The notes: generated by a model not told the origin, from the letters alone. DNA of 64,000 nucleotides from Sepioteuthis lessoniana (GCA_963585895.1 OY757921.1:82057732-82121731); one strand, 5' to 3'. Positions 24,066-35,635 are shown, counted from the first letter of the stretch. Numbers and translations are program-made.

Positions 24066-24574
24066 TTTTTTTTTCTCTAATATCAATCAAATATGAGTAG
24101 TTTTGTCATGACATTAGATTTTTTAAAGTTGTGATCTTTCCAGACATAAAGTCTTTAAGTTGAGAAGCTTTTTTTTTATAAAATCATTTAATAATGAATT
24201 ATTTATATAAAATCATTTTTTAAAAAATTTCATTGCTTTTTATAAAATCTCAGAAGATAAATTAATTTTGTTTTTTTTTTTTAATTTTTTTTTACTCTAT
24301 TTTACAAAGGTTGTTACTTTGAACTTTCTTAAGAATTATCAGTTTGGAGTTTTAAAATGACTTTTGTTAATTTGATTTTACCGTATTCTGCTTTTTATAA
24401 ATCACATCCTAATTTTATGCTAGCACTTATATAATTGAAGAAAAATTTTCAAAAACTGTCCAGGACATTATAAAGGGAGCTTAAAAAATTCTAAGCTTGA
24501 CTTTTAAGTCTAGTTTTTTAAAAAGTGCAATTCATATTCTGAAAGACACGATATGCAAGTGTGCGGTTATATAT

Positions 24575-24835
24575 GCCTTAATTTGCCCATGGACATAATG
24601 GTTAGAGTGTTCACAAATGGCTTGGGAGACTGGGATTCAGTCACAGGTTGAGTCATACCAAAAACTCAAAAAATGGTACTTGATGGCTCCTAGCTTAACA
24701 CTCAGCATTATAAGGTATGGATCAAGGGTAAGTGGAGCAATCTATGAAAAAGAGTAGCACCCTCCCCTACATCTGTGTAGTAGCAATTGAAAAGGGAGCC
24801 TTTGGGTTTCCCTCGACTATGGTCAGTCAATTTTC
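24575..24835 (+). repeat. SINE family A copy
   Basis: The head GACATAATGGTTAGAGTGTT, the body TTAACACTCAGCATTATAAG and the end TTCCCTCGACTATGGTCAGT are clear. The B box is worn (GGATTCAGTCACAGG). Confidence 0.8.
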
Positions 24836-26987
24836 AGTATAACAAATATTGATATGTTCAATTTTAAGAATTATCTTTAGCCTAAAAATAAACATTTTTT
24901 AAATCTTTCCTGAAGAGTGATTGAAACATCCTTTATAACAGATGTAAATGTGATAATGAAAGTCTGGGAATACACAACAAACAAATTCATGTGATACAAA
25001 GCAGTGATAAAAATGAACAAAAAAAACCCCAAAAAACAAAGCTGAAGTAAAAGACATTTTAAAGATTTTTTTCCTCTTTTCATTAAGATGGTGATTCTTT
25101 TGTTTTAAGCTTTTAGTGACATCAAATAGAGATGTAAATTGTTTCTGTTGAGGTGAGAGTTAACTTGGACATTATTAATAGAGAAATGTAAGCAAAATTT
25201 GATAAGAATGAAAAAAAAATGCTATACAAACAAAGGACTTCAATCAATTTTCTCTTTTTTGTTGAGTTTTATATCATTATTCATAATTAAATCCCAAATT
25301 GATTCATTTTTCACTTTCTATGTACATTACATGAAGAGGTAATGGTTTCTATTTAAAGAATTAAGTGTCTCTTAGACACACTACTGATTTTCTTCGTATG
25401 TGGTTGGTTTGGACTAATTTCATCATCTTTGTTGTTTTGATTGGTAACAATGACATTCTAGAACACAACAGACACCCAAAGAAGGCCAGGGGATACATTA
25501 ATGAAACATTGTGACAATAAAACAACAAAGACAAAAGCCTCATCTAACATAATTCAAACAGGTAATACTGATTTTTTTGCTCTTTATCAAACATTCAATT
25601 GCATTGTATTGACAGATTTTATTTGTGCATTCTTGACTGTTACACACTTGTCCAAAACATTTAGTGCAACAGTAGGGTATAAAATATTGGAAGCATAATA
25701 TCTAATAATTTTTGCCAGAAATGTTAAACAGGAAAGCAGAAAAATAGCTTATTTTATTTTCAGTTTGAATGTAATAGTTTTTTTTTTATAAAATGTGTAT
25801 AAGATTTTATTTTGATTAACCCTTTCACAACGAACTTTTTTTCTTTTTAAAGTTTTAAAAGAATGTATGAAAGTGACAGATATAGAGATGAGTGATGTAA
25901 GTTTTATTTTATGTTTTATCCTGCTTTACTGTTTGGTATAGAGCACTTGTTTATTTTGTCAAAATAAAATTTTTAAGGGTTAAAATGAAATTCAACCAGG
26001 ACAAAATTAAATGGTTAACGTATCCTCCTTTGAAATAAAATAAGTTTTATTCAATTTCACTAGAAGAAGATATACAAAGATCAAATTGTGGTGAAACATA
26101 AAATGAGGTTAGATAAAAAGAATTGTTTTGACCATATAACCAGTGGAAAGAGAAATTTCTTGTATTTAAATATTTTCTGATGAAAATTGATTCTGAACGA
26201 TTGTCATTGTCACTAATGACTTGAATCAATCAACTGAGTGCATTCTTTTTGTTTTTCTTCTCTCATTTATAAAATGTTTAATGATCAGAAATAATCATAA
26301 AGTAAAAAAAAAGCAATAGAAACAATATTTTTTGCAATTGAATTTTGTCAGTATAGTCAAATTTAAAATAAGTCAAAAAATTTGCTAACTATTTATTTTG
26401 TAAAATGATATATAAACTACTTTTTATTTAGGTGTTAAGTTTACTTGTTAAAAAATGCATCTAATTAGTTTTCCCTATTCACACAATTTTTTTTAATATT
26501 TTGAACAATGAAATTCTATTGCTACTAGCAAAAGTAAAATTTACAGATATTCATTATCTTTCAATTCAACATAAATAAAATGCAAGAAACCAAAAGAAAG
26601 TAACCCTGATTTCTTGAATCCAATGTTGAATTCAATATATATATATAAAATTCAAGGCAGGGTAATAAAGTCACAGCTCAGAAATTCATGTCTTCAAACA
26701 TCAAGTGAACCTGTGATCCATATGTGTAACATAATCAATATTGTACACTCTTATACTCTTTTTGAGTTATGGCTACAACACGGATGGCATAAGTCATGTA
26801 GCTCAATCAAGAGACAAATTGGAAAATGAATACTTCCTCTCATGTCAGCATCTCATGATTTATTACCTTACCTTAAATTATAAAAAAAATGAATATATTG
26901 TGACATTGCTCTGCGTTTTTATGCATTGAGTGCTGAATATTTTGTGGTCTGAAGGTGCTTTTAGCATTAAATTTTAACCATTTTACA

Positions 26988-26989
26988 CA

Positions 26990-27040
<51 letters not shown>

Positions 27041-27075
27041 AAACTTAGCAATTTTCATTTTTCTTTTTATTAGGT

Positions 27076-27117
<42 letters not shown>

Positions 27118-27305
27118 TAAGCAATTTTCTTTTTTTTTTTACTAGGTTATATATATATATATTTATACATATAACTTAGCAATTTTCATTTTTCTTTTTA
27201 CTAGATATATATATATATATAACTTAGCAATTTGCATTTTTTTTACTAGGTTATATATATATATATTTATACATATAACTTTGCAATTTTCCTTTTTCTA
27301 GGTTT

Positions 27306-27339
<34 letters not shown>

Positions 27340-27422
27340 ACTTACTAAAAAAAAAATTGATAAGTTATATATATGTATTTATACATATAACTTTGCAATT
27401 TTCATTTTACTAGTTTATCATT
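26988..27422. repeat. CA/TA microsatellite and AT minisatellite
   Basis: A CA run (26988-27017) passes into TA runs, followed by about six irregular units of AACTTAGCAATTTTCATTTT plus TCTTTTTACTAGGTTA joined by variable TA tracts (27040-27420). Units vary between about 45 and 90 bp because the TA tracts differ in length. Open frames of repeated Tyr-Ile here are artefacts. Confidence 0.9.
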
Positions 27423-27931
27423 TGACAATGAAAGTGGAAACATCCAATGAGTTAAAATAGAATTATTTTAAAGCTATTGAATGATAAAAAAAAGAAGAAA
27501 GCAGATCATTTAATTTAAATGCCACCACATTTATAGAATACAGAATCCATAGCAATGCAATTATCATGCAAGAATGAAAACATGACAAACAATGCTGCAG
27601 AACAAAGATGATGAATGCATTAGGCAATTCACTCATTTTGATATTGAATGGAAAAAGAAAAGAAAATTGGGATTCCATATGCATTGAGGTCAATACACAT
27701 ACACATATCTAGGGTCAGCTGAAATGGACAAAGCAAAGTGGCAGGTAACTACTTATTTGCTTAGTTTCACCCAATATAAGGCCAAATGGGAGAAACAAAT
27801 GTAGGTGAAAAAAAAAAAAGATTGTGTAACAGCAATCTTCCAAGTGGGGAGGGCTAGCTGACCTTGAAAATGAATAATCAATATACTGCTTTTAACTCTT
27901 AACACCAATCTCTTGTACTGGTGACAAAATA

Positions 27932-28104
27932 CAAGGATGAGCTGAAAAGTTCATATGATGACGTCATTGGCTGTTGATGACTTTTTTGACCAATGAGATC
28001 CAAGCACAGCAACACTGATGGAAGAAGTGTATGAACCACAAGGAGGGCTATATTAAAAAATAAACCTCTTTTGGTCAGCCTATGAACTTTTCAACTGAAC
28101 CTCA
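27932..28104. mobile_element. 173-bp MITE of mariner type
   Basis: The terminal inverted repeats are 24 bp with 5 mismatches (27932-27955 and 28081-28104, sharing the inner GAAAAGTTCATA). TA flanks both ends (27930-27931 and 28105-28106), the target duplication of Tc1/mariner elements. Near the right end, GGAGGGCTATATTAAAAAATAA resembles the last codons of a mariner transposase, so it is probably an internally deleted mariner. Confidence 0.8.
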
Positions 28105-29095
28105 TATACAACTACATCAGATTCTCAAGTTATCCTTGAGTCAGACACATTTGAAGTTAAAAAAACAAACTAGAAATTGTATTTTATATAATTCCAAAGT
28201 TAATGAAACTAGCATAATAATGCTAATATTTTCTAAAAGTATGTATTCTTGACTCTGAAATAGAGAGTTTGACTAAAGATCAAACAATTGAAAAGTCTCT
28301 CTTAGAAGATGACTGGGATTTAAGATTTTTATCTGCTTGAAAATCAACAATAGGATGAATATCTTTTGTAAATCACTAAGTTTATCAAGTATCTAAAGAT
28401 CATATGAGAGAATATTTTATTTTATTCATTGATTTTTTAAAAAAAGTATTCTTTTGAATAATTTTAAACTCTATTGCTAAAAGAAATTAATTCCCTCAAG
28501 TCTGTTTTAGTGACAAAACTGTTTAAGTAACATATTTGATAGCTTATAAAATGTATGGGCTTAAAAGATACACCTCATTTTAGGCAGTAATTTGAAAAAA
28601 ATAAACAGGTTTAAAGTACAAATGTCAGGTGAAAGGTTTCCACCTGCTCCACTATCAGGTCATTTTTAAAGTTTCATATATGTTCAGACCTAACAGATGT
28701 TTGCAGTTTAATTTAAGGGCCACTGCAGCACTAGATTTCAACAAGCCAGAAACCCAAAGCTAACCCTTCATCTTTATAAGATGCAGGGTGAATTTCTGGG
28801 AATTTTTCCAAAAATAAAAGTGCTTCTTTTAAACTGTTAAATAAACTAATAAATTGCTATAACATATTAAGTTTCATTAATTACTATATGATTAAAATGA
28901 TGATACAGAGGTCAAATATAAGAAAATGTTCCATAATTTTAGAATGTCCTTAGAATTTTTATTTTTATTTTTCAGTATTTAGAATTACTTGAGAATTTTA
29001 CTATAAATGATTTTATCAAATAACACAAATTTGATACTCAATTTTTTTTTTTACAAACTGATGGTTTTTGTACATTTTCAAGAATTAAGAGGAGG

Positions 29096-29097
<2 letters not shown>

Positions 29098-29159
<62 letters not shown>
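29098..29159. repeat. TA microsatellite
   Basis: An uninterrupted TA run of about 30 units. Confidence 0.95.
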
Positions 29160-29161
<2 letters not shown>

Positions 29162-30676
29162 ACATGACATTTTGAGTGCATATTTGTTTATTATTTAGTA
29201 TTATAGCACTATTAATATAAACCTAAATTTTTTCCTTCTGTGCAGAAGATGACTTTTTTTTCTGATTCAGCTTTTAAGATTTACACTTTGAAGCACAAAT
29301 TTATAAAGAAAACTGAAAGAAATTAGCATAAAAACACTTTTAAAACCCAGAAATATTTTAATATTTCTAATGAAATTTTCTAATCTCTCTCTATATATTT
29401 TATCTAATTAATCTGACCTTTGATTGATTATCATATGAAGGAGAAACCCATTTCTTGTTTTATTTATTGGATTAAAATTTAAACATATTTTTCTCTAAAT
29501 CCCCCCATATTCCAAATATGTCATCCTGACAAGAAAAATTGAGAAAATATCCAAACAAGATGAATCTCATCTGGATGAATTAATTTAATTTAAAAACTTT
29601 CTTTAGTCATGTCCTATCATAATATTTCATTTGGATATGATGATATAGATATATATATGTATTTTTTTTTTTCATCATACGTGTGAAAGCATGTGCAATA
29701 CCCTGCCCTCATCAGCTGCCAACCAGAGGTGATAACACAGTTTTGGTAGCTCAAGGTGGTACTGCCACTCCTGGCACTACCAAGCAGCTTTTTCCACTGG
29801 ACAGGGTATTTAAAAGAATCATATATACACCAGATCAATTGAAAGCAGAGATTACATTGAATGTTCATCTTCATTTTAGAGTGCAGTTTGTGATTTTAAA
29901 AAACGCATTTACTTTCGGCCGTTGATGACATTACGTGTTTGTATTCTTGTATGGATTGCATGCATTTGTGTATAATGCACATCCCTTTTTGATTAGAAAA
30001 ATGCCAGGAAAAAGACTAGTTTTGGTGTGTAATGCTCAACAGGAACCTGGAAAACCAGTCACTGAACATCAAGCTAGAGAATTCATCTTATTAGGACTAT
30101 TCTAATCACTGTTTGTTTTTAGATACCTTTTTCATAAGCCTTTAAAGTTTTTACTTACCATTTTGAATACATTAATTCAAAGTTTTTTTTCTCTCTCTAT
30201 CACAGAGCAAGAATATTTTGGTTTGATTAGTGTTTTAATTTTTGTATTGTATATTGTTAGAAAAATCAGAAAAAAATTATAAATATCAGATCTGAACTCA
30301 GACTTTGATTTTTTTATTTTTATCTTTTAGTTAATTGCTGTAAATTAACTAACCAGATCAATTTTTTAAAAATTATTTATTTTGTTTAGTTTCTACTTTG
30401 AATTATTTTCCATTGTTCAATTTTGTGATGAAATTTCCGTGAAGAAAAGCAATATCAAATGTAGAGGTTAATAAACAAATAGGACATGAGCCAAAGAAAA
30501 AGAAAAATGTGTGTGGGGGAAGGAAAAAAAAATGACCCTGTAATTTTCATACAATCAGCGCCATTGATACACAGCTGTAGAAGTCATGCCAAGTGCAAGA
30601 AATATACAGAAAGAAAAAAAGGATCCATAGATTCTGTCTCTCTTTATATCAGTTCTATTAGCTTCACTGAACTTAC

Positions 30677-30871
30677 CCGAAATTTCTTTGGGTCATCAAG
30701 AGTGAAGAAATCACCCCCGAGCTCTACAGCTTCCTCTAAACTTTGCAGAAACTGTTCCTGGAACTGGACTATCTCTTGGATGTTACCAAACAACTGCATT
30801 ATCTCATCCGATGTCAAGAGTGTCTCCGCCTTCAGGGGATTTAAATATCGTTCAATTAGGACATTGAGATC
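30677..30871 (-). CDS. TIAM1: TIAM/sif exon: DH domain, helices 1-3
   Basis: The exon has 65 whole codons (phase 0). The acceptor is TTTATTTTTAG and the donor a perfect GTAAGT. It begins DLNVLIERYLNPLKAETLL, then TSDEIMQLFGNIQEIVQFQE, and ends FFTLDDPKKFR. The pattern of a helix, the DEI-x-x-LFGN-I turn and the QFQEQFLQSLEEAVE helix is that of the DH domain between conserved regions 1 and 2. The exchange-critical last helix (conserved region 3) is not in the window. This is the last exon I can find. The next one must lie more than 30.6 kb further into the transcript, so the catalytic domain is interrupted by a very long intron. Confidence 0.93.
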
Positions 30872-31144
30872 CTAAAAAATAAAAAATAAATAAAACCAAT
30901 ATCTAAAAATATTTAAGTTATTGGCTCTTAACATAGATTGATAATAAATATTTTAATGTAAAAATAAATTTTTAGTCATCGGTTCAAATTATTAGTATTA
31001 GATAGGAATCCCACCACTACAAAAAACAAAACAAAAACAAACAGATTATGAATATATACAATGCTGAGAGGTTAGGGAATCTAATTCATTGTATACTCAT
31101 ATTTTTTGTCTTGTTGATTAAGAGAAATTTTTAAAATTTTATTT

Positions 31145-31500
31145 TTTATTTGCAGATATCAAGTATTCCAATCTAAATGTAAATATAAATATACAAGGAA
31201 CATGATTCCCTAGCCTCTTAGCATAAAATAAGCCAAGATGGGTTGACATGTCATTAAAATCAATCATGTTCAAGTTTTCTTCTCTTCTTCTGATAATACT
31301 TTATTGCTTGAGAATTTACACAAAATCCAAATGATTTGTCCACTAAGTATAGTTTAAAACTAAAAGAAATGTTATTTCAATAAAATGATAATGTCATCAG
31401 GTCAGATAGTTGTCAATGTAGCAACTCCAACTAATTTCATGGGTGTGTTGGGGGGAAGAGTCCCTGTGGTGTAATGGGACAGCAGTGAGTTTGAACTCCA
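31145..31500 (+). repeat. Inverted duplication, left arm
   Basis: This arm aligns with the reverse complement of 33062-33430 over its length: GATATCAAGTATTC, GATTCCCTAGCCTCTTAGCA, CAAGATGGGTTGACATGTCA, ATCAATCATGTTCAAGTTTT, ACACAAAATCCAAATGATTT, GCAACTCCAACTAATTTCA. It includes an inverted D tail and the head of a SINE C, so an older composite was copied. Confidence 0.9.
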
Positions 31501-31656
31501 GTCTTGCTCTTACAATCACTAATACCTTTGGGAAAAGTACAAACTTCCTTATCCTCTAACTACGAGTTAAACAGTATTACTATTGTTCTCCTATAAAGAT
31601 GGCTTTGGCATTAAACAACTCACAAAGGTTAATATGCCATTAAATAAAGAAACCAA
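31450..31656 (+). repeat. SINE family C copy
   Basis: The head AAGAGTCCCTGTGGTGTAAT has lost part of the A-to-B spacer (GGGACAGCAGTGAGTTTGAA). The body ACTAATACCTTTGGGAAAAG and the tail GGCATTAAACAACTCACAAA are normal. Its head overlaps the inverted duplication. Confidence 0.8.
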
Positions 31657-32139
31657 AACTACTAATGTATGACAAGATTTATGAAAAATGAAATAAAATC
31701 ACTTTGATATAGAAATAAAATGATAAAAAAAAATCTACATTTAGCTTCAAGCAAACTTTGATATTAAATAAAATCTTAATTCTAAAGATGTCAAATGATT
31801 TTGAATTATGAAAATGGCTGGTCCGGGGATTAATTCTGAGAAAGAGAAATTATACAATCCCCTTTGATGTGAGATTAAATGTTTCATATTTTTCTAAATA
31901 ATGTTAGAGATAAGACCACTTCAACATCTTCATAATAATGTTTTGGTTGATGTTAATAGTTTAAACTTTAATCCAAATACTTAATCCACAAGTCTTTCTT
32001 TTTTTTTATATATAGTATGAGGTTTGTTCAGAAATGATATCACCATTTAATATTAATGGGATCACCATCAACAGTCTAGTTACATTCTCTCTAATCTCAT
32101 CCATTGTCTGAAATATTCTCCTTTTCAATTGTAATTTTA

Positions 32140-32142
<3 letters not shown>

Positions 32143-32171
<29 letters not shown>
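32143..32171. repeat. Poly-T run
   Basis: An uninterrupted run of about 29 T, which would be poly-A in the gene's own transcript. It could be the tail of an old minus-strand retroposon, but no body is recognisable next to it. Confidence 0.9.
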
Positions 32172-32176
<5 letters not shown>

Positions 32177-32334
32177 CGACTTAACACAAAATTGTTTTTC
32201 AGTAGAGATTTTGTTGGCATTTAGTTGAAAGTAAAAATTTTTAGTATGAAATCTGAAAAATCTTCATTTCTCTTGATAGGTTTTGGGGGCAACAATGGAT
32301 TACAGGAAACTAACTGCAAGAAATTGTGAATATA

Positions 32335-32640
32335 TACTGATACAGAGGTGCCCGTGGTGTAATGGTTATGGTCGTAGGAAATGGACAGCGCGACAAGTTC
32401 AAATCCTTGACGAGATTGATTGCATTTCACATAGCACTAATACCTTTGGGAAAGGTATGAATCCAATTATTCTCCCTCCAGCTATGGGTAAATAGTAGGG
32501 CAGACTAGGTTCTTCAGCCTTGGGGAGGTAACTAGTCTAGGAGAAGGAAAACTCTGAATTCAAACCTGTTAAACTCCACTTAAAAAATTGACCTAGTGTC
32601 ATATCCTGCCCGAGTAGAGGGGTTGGTAAATATGATATAT
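32335..32640 (+). repeat. SINE family B, best full copy
   Basis: The head GTGCCCGTGGTGTAATGGTT is tRNA-like, with the B box GTTCAAATCCTTG. The body is TTTCACATAGCACTAATACC then CCTCCAGCTATGGGTAAATA. The 3' part is GGAAAACTCTGAATTCAAAC, AAATTGACCTAGTGTCATAT, GTAGAGGGGTTGGTAAATAT. It is a good reference copy. Frames at 32221-32495 overlap it and are not genes. Confidence 0.85.
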
Positions 32641-33061
32641 ACTGATACAGAAACATCGTAAAGTTTTTTTATGTGACAAAATAAAACTTCTAGCTTAAAA
32701 AAGCATTAAAACAGAAATGGTGCAAGGAATAAGCATATGAGACATATAGCATTGATTTCCTTCTTGCCAAGAATGGATTTTCTTCAGATAAAGACATCAG
32801 TTGTATATTTGCATAAATTCATAAACTTCTCTTGAGAAGCACTTGTAATATTCTGCCATCTTATGCTTCCTCATTAATCATATGCATTGAGAAATTAAAG
32901 ATAAAAAATTTCTCAGGAAAATACAGACTATAGACTTATTGTTCAGTTGTCAGGATCTAAACTTATTCATCTATTTTATTTTGAATTTGTTCAAATAATT
33001 TCTGACTACATAATGTCTAATTATGAGTTTGTTTGTCAATTTCCAGGAAACATTTCAATCC

Positions 33062-33430
33062 CTCACTTACTTTGAGGCTGCAGTTCCATTACACCACAGG
33101 GAATCTCTGCTCCCCACTGAAATTAGTTGGAGTTGCGACATTGACAATTATAGTTTTATTTGACCTGATGACATAATCATTTTATTGATAGAACATTCCC
33201 TTAGTATTAAACTATACTTTGTGGATTAATTATTTGGATTTTGTGTTAAGTCTAATAAGAAAAAAATTTAAAAAAAACGTTATCGGAAGAAGAAAAGAAA
33301 ACTAGAACATGATTGATTTTAATAGCATGTCAACCCATCTTGGTTTATTTTATGCCAAGAGGTTTGGGAATCATGTTCATTGTATATTCATATTTACATT
33401 TATATAAGAATACTTGACATCTGCAAATTT
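33062..33430 (-). repeat. Inverted duplication, right arm
   Basis: This is the partner of 31145-31500 in opposite orientation, about 1.56 kb away. It ends inside the SINE C head (GAGGCTGCAGTTCCATTACA then CCACAGGGAATCTC), whereas the left arm continues through a whole SINE C. The duplication boundary therefore falls inside the SINE. Confidence 0.9.
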
Positions 33431-33752
33431 CCTTGAAACATTTCCATCACTTTCAACTGTGATGATTTCTGTAAGTGGAGAAAAGATGTTCTGATCTTAA
33501 CTTGGAATGATAAACTTATTAAGGGGGTAAATATTATTAGAGATTCAAGACATATAATCTGAATCCATAATCAAGTCAGATTAGCCATTGGTTAGGACTC
33601 TTGGATGTTATTAGTATTATAGTTTTAAATTAGACTGTAACAACTAAACAAAGCCCTTATAGTTCACTGAGTATTACCCTATCTCTTAAAAACTTAGAAA
33701 TATAAGCAGTGTATATTTTTGAAAAAATAATTTTCATTTTTATGGAGTTAAT

Positions 33753-34376
33753 TGTTGTAATGGAATATCACCCCCCCTCTCAGTCATGCGGAGTGACTAT
33801 ATATACAGTAAGCACAACATCATACCTGTTCTTACTCTGGGGATGAAGCCAATGGTATTAATTTGCTGTTGGCTTTGACCCTGATGGGCATTGTCCAGCA
33901 AAGGCAGACTTGGGGACAAAAGGCCCCCCCAGCTTTGGCTAGGCCACTTTTGGGTGGGCGACCTGCACCTTTGTCACCTTTGTATAGCACTGGACCTTGC
34001 TGTCCAGTTTAAGTTATAATCAGGTATACGTGCCTAGACCCAGATTTGGGTCCATGTCTAACTAGGCTGATCAGGCCTGCATTGCACAAAGTGGGCTGAT
34101 GACCAGTATAGTCCAGCAGGGCTCCAACCTCAGCTCGTGCCCGGCCTTCCCCTCTCCTAATCTCCACTATAATTGACCTCTGGGTCATTTGACCTTGTGG
34201 GAGGCAGAGACAAATATACCTTGCATGGGGGATTAGTAGTGTGCCTCACTATTCCTTATTTGTCTTATTGTATCTCTCCTGCAATAAAACCCTTTCTTTA
34301 TTCTCCAAATGTGTTGACTGTTCCTTTCCACTCAAGTACCACCTCATCTGATTTTATCCCTTATAAGAATACAACA
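33753..34376 (+). mobile_element. Probable solo LTR (624 bp)
   Basis: The block begins TGTTGTA (33753-33759) and ends with its exact inverse TACAACA (34370-34376). It is flanked by TAAT on both sides (33749-33752 and 34377-34380), a 4-bp target duplication. It is much richer in GC than its surroundings, carries a TATA-like CTATATATAC (33799-33808) and a polyadenylation signal AATAAA (34284-34289) before the end. No retrotransposon coding sequence is nearby, so a solo LTR left by recombination fits best. The superfamily cannot be told. The 68-codon frame at 34173-34379 is inside it. Confidence 0.7.
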
Positions 34377-34683
34377 TAATTTAAGTTGTTGTTTGTTGAA
34401 TAATATAATTGTTGATATTAGTTAATATACTTAGGAACTGGAAACTAATAATCTATTTTTTTTTCTTTACATTAGAACTGATTTTTAATAAAATCTGAAC
34501 CAGATCTTCTCTAATATAATATCATCAGCACCAAGACATGACAGCAGTACTAATTCTTTTGATTCTCTCAATGTAATACTACAGCACCAAATATAATATG
34601 ATGAAACATTTCCCCTTAGGTTTTGGTTGGACCCTGCAGAAATCTCATCGTGATAAAATGAGTTGAACATAAAAACCACTTCT

Positions 34684-35145
34684 GTTGGTTGCAGGATACA
34701 AAAATTTATTGGTACGAGAAATTCTAGCTGTAGGCAAAAAGAGAAAGATAAAGGAATATCTCAGCCCATTTAGATAGGCAGATAGAATAAACAATGGGGG
34801 TTGAAAAGTGTACTTAATAATTTCTCCATTGATGGGCCTCTGCTGTCTCCTCCCCTCTTAGGGCCTCATCTCTGGTCTGTCATCTGCCTGGTCCCATCTC
34901 TCGGCCCTGATGTCTGTAGACTGTTCTGGTGTCTTTGAATCTCTTTCTTATATATCTTCCTAAAATTATTCCTTATCTAATGCTTTAATCAGGCATCATC
35001 ACTAATACCTTTAGTACACATCATTGCTGAATATCAGTTGATATCTACCTAATTGTTTATCTTGATATTTTGCTTATGAGCTGACATGTCTATGAAACAA
35101 AGTCTTTCTCAACTTGACCTTTCCAAAACGAAACTCTGCAACTTC
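34684..35145 (-). mobile_element. Candidate second LTR-like block (inverted)
   Basis: Read on the minus strand it has a TATA-like GATATATAAGAAAGAG, a GC-richer stretch (CCGAGAGATGGGACCAGG), an AATAAA signal and an end ATCCTGCAACCAACA. The opposite end may be TGAAGTTGCAGAG. I find no matching target duplication. Its unusual composition next to the better LTR suggests a retroelement remnant, but this is weak. Confidence 0.35.
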
Positions 35146-35214
35146 AAATTCCAAGTTTAGCTAGTAAAGAATTTATTACTAAAATAATTAACTAAGAACC
35201 CTACTTATTTTACA

Positions 35215-35390
35215 TCATGCCATCTGTTCCTATCAGCCGTGGTTCTTATTAAATCTTACAGGCTGCATCCCATATCTGTCTGTACTGAGCTGATGAATAC
35301 AAGATTTTGCTGGTTGGCCAACACTAGTGTGTCCATGTGTTAGAGGTCCATAGGAAAATTTTGCTTATGAGTTTCTCCTTACTTTTCCAG
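35215..35390 (-). mobile_element. LINE fragment, part 1 (split by SINE C)
   Basis: The plus strand shows TGCCATCTGTTCCTATCAGC, GTGTGTCCATGTGTTAGAGG and ATTTTGCTTATGAGTTTCTC, the complement of the older LINE C-terminal region. It is interrupted at 35390 by a SINE. Confidence 0.8.
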
Positions 35391-35635
35391 TGGGGAGTCC
35401 CTATGGCATAATGGCTAAAGTGCTGGACTATGGTCACAAAGTAAATGAGTTCAAACTCTAGTCACACTATGAGGTTCACTTTCAGGCAAATGCCCTTTGG
35501 GAGAAAGGTATGACTCTTCTTACCCACCCCACCCAGTTATAGGTTAAATAGTATCACTGCTGTTCTTCTAAAAATATGGCTTTGGCAATAGATAACCCAC
35601 AAAGGTTGATATGCCATAAAACAAAGAAACCCAAA
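35391..35635 (+). repeat. SINE family C, full copy inserted in a LINE
   Basis: This is a complete element from GGGGAGTCCCTATGGCATAA through the B box GTTCAAACTCTAG to the tail ATAACCCACAAAGGTTGATA, then CAAAGAAACC. It is bounded by CCTTACTTTTCCAG (35377-35390) and TCTTGCTTCTCCGG (35641-35654). These are a decayed 14-bp target duplication, 10 of 14 identical with all changes transitions. Confidence 0.88.

Larger units (their letters stand above)
1..30676 (-). other. Long exonless region, probably one TIAM/sif intron
   Basis: After the donor at 30676 I find no later DH or PH exon, so this whole stretch is most simply intron. It holds the repeat copies listed separately. The stretches 6600-7900, 8430-11040, 12850-13990, 15230-16490, 25100-26990, 28110-29680 and 30115-30670 are AT-rich with homopolymer runs, and I see no gene or clear repeat in them. 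Exons lacking a long open frame could be missed, so absence is not proof. Confidence 0.6.

Noticed and set aside
26873-27124. Open frame with Tyr-Ile and Cys-Val repeats
   Set aside because: It is created by TA and CA microsatellites; the same holds for 29007-29198.
29617-29925. Overlapping plus and minus frames tested as the missing DH exon
   Set aside because: Neither translation resembles the rest of a DH or PH domain, and the splice phases do not continue from the exon at 30677.
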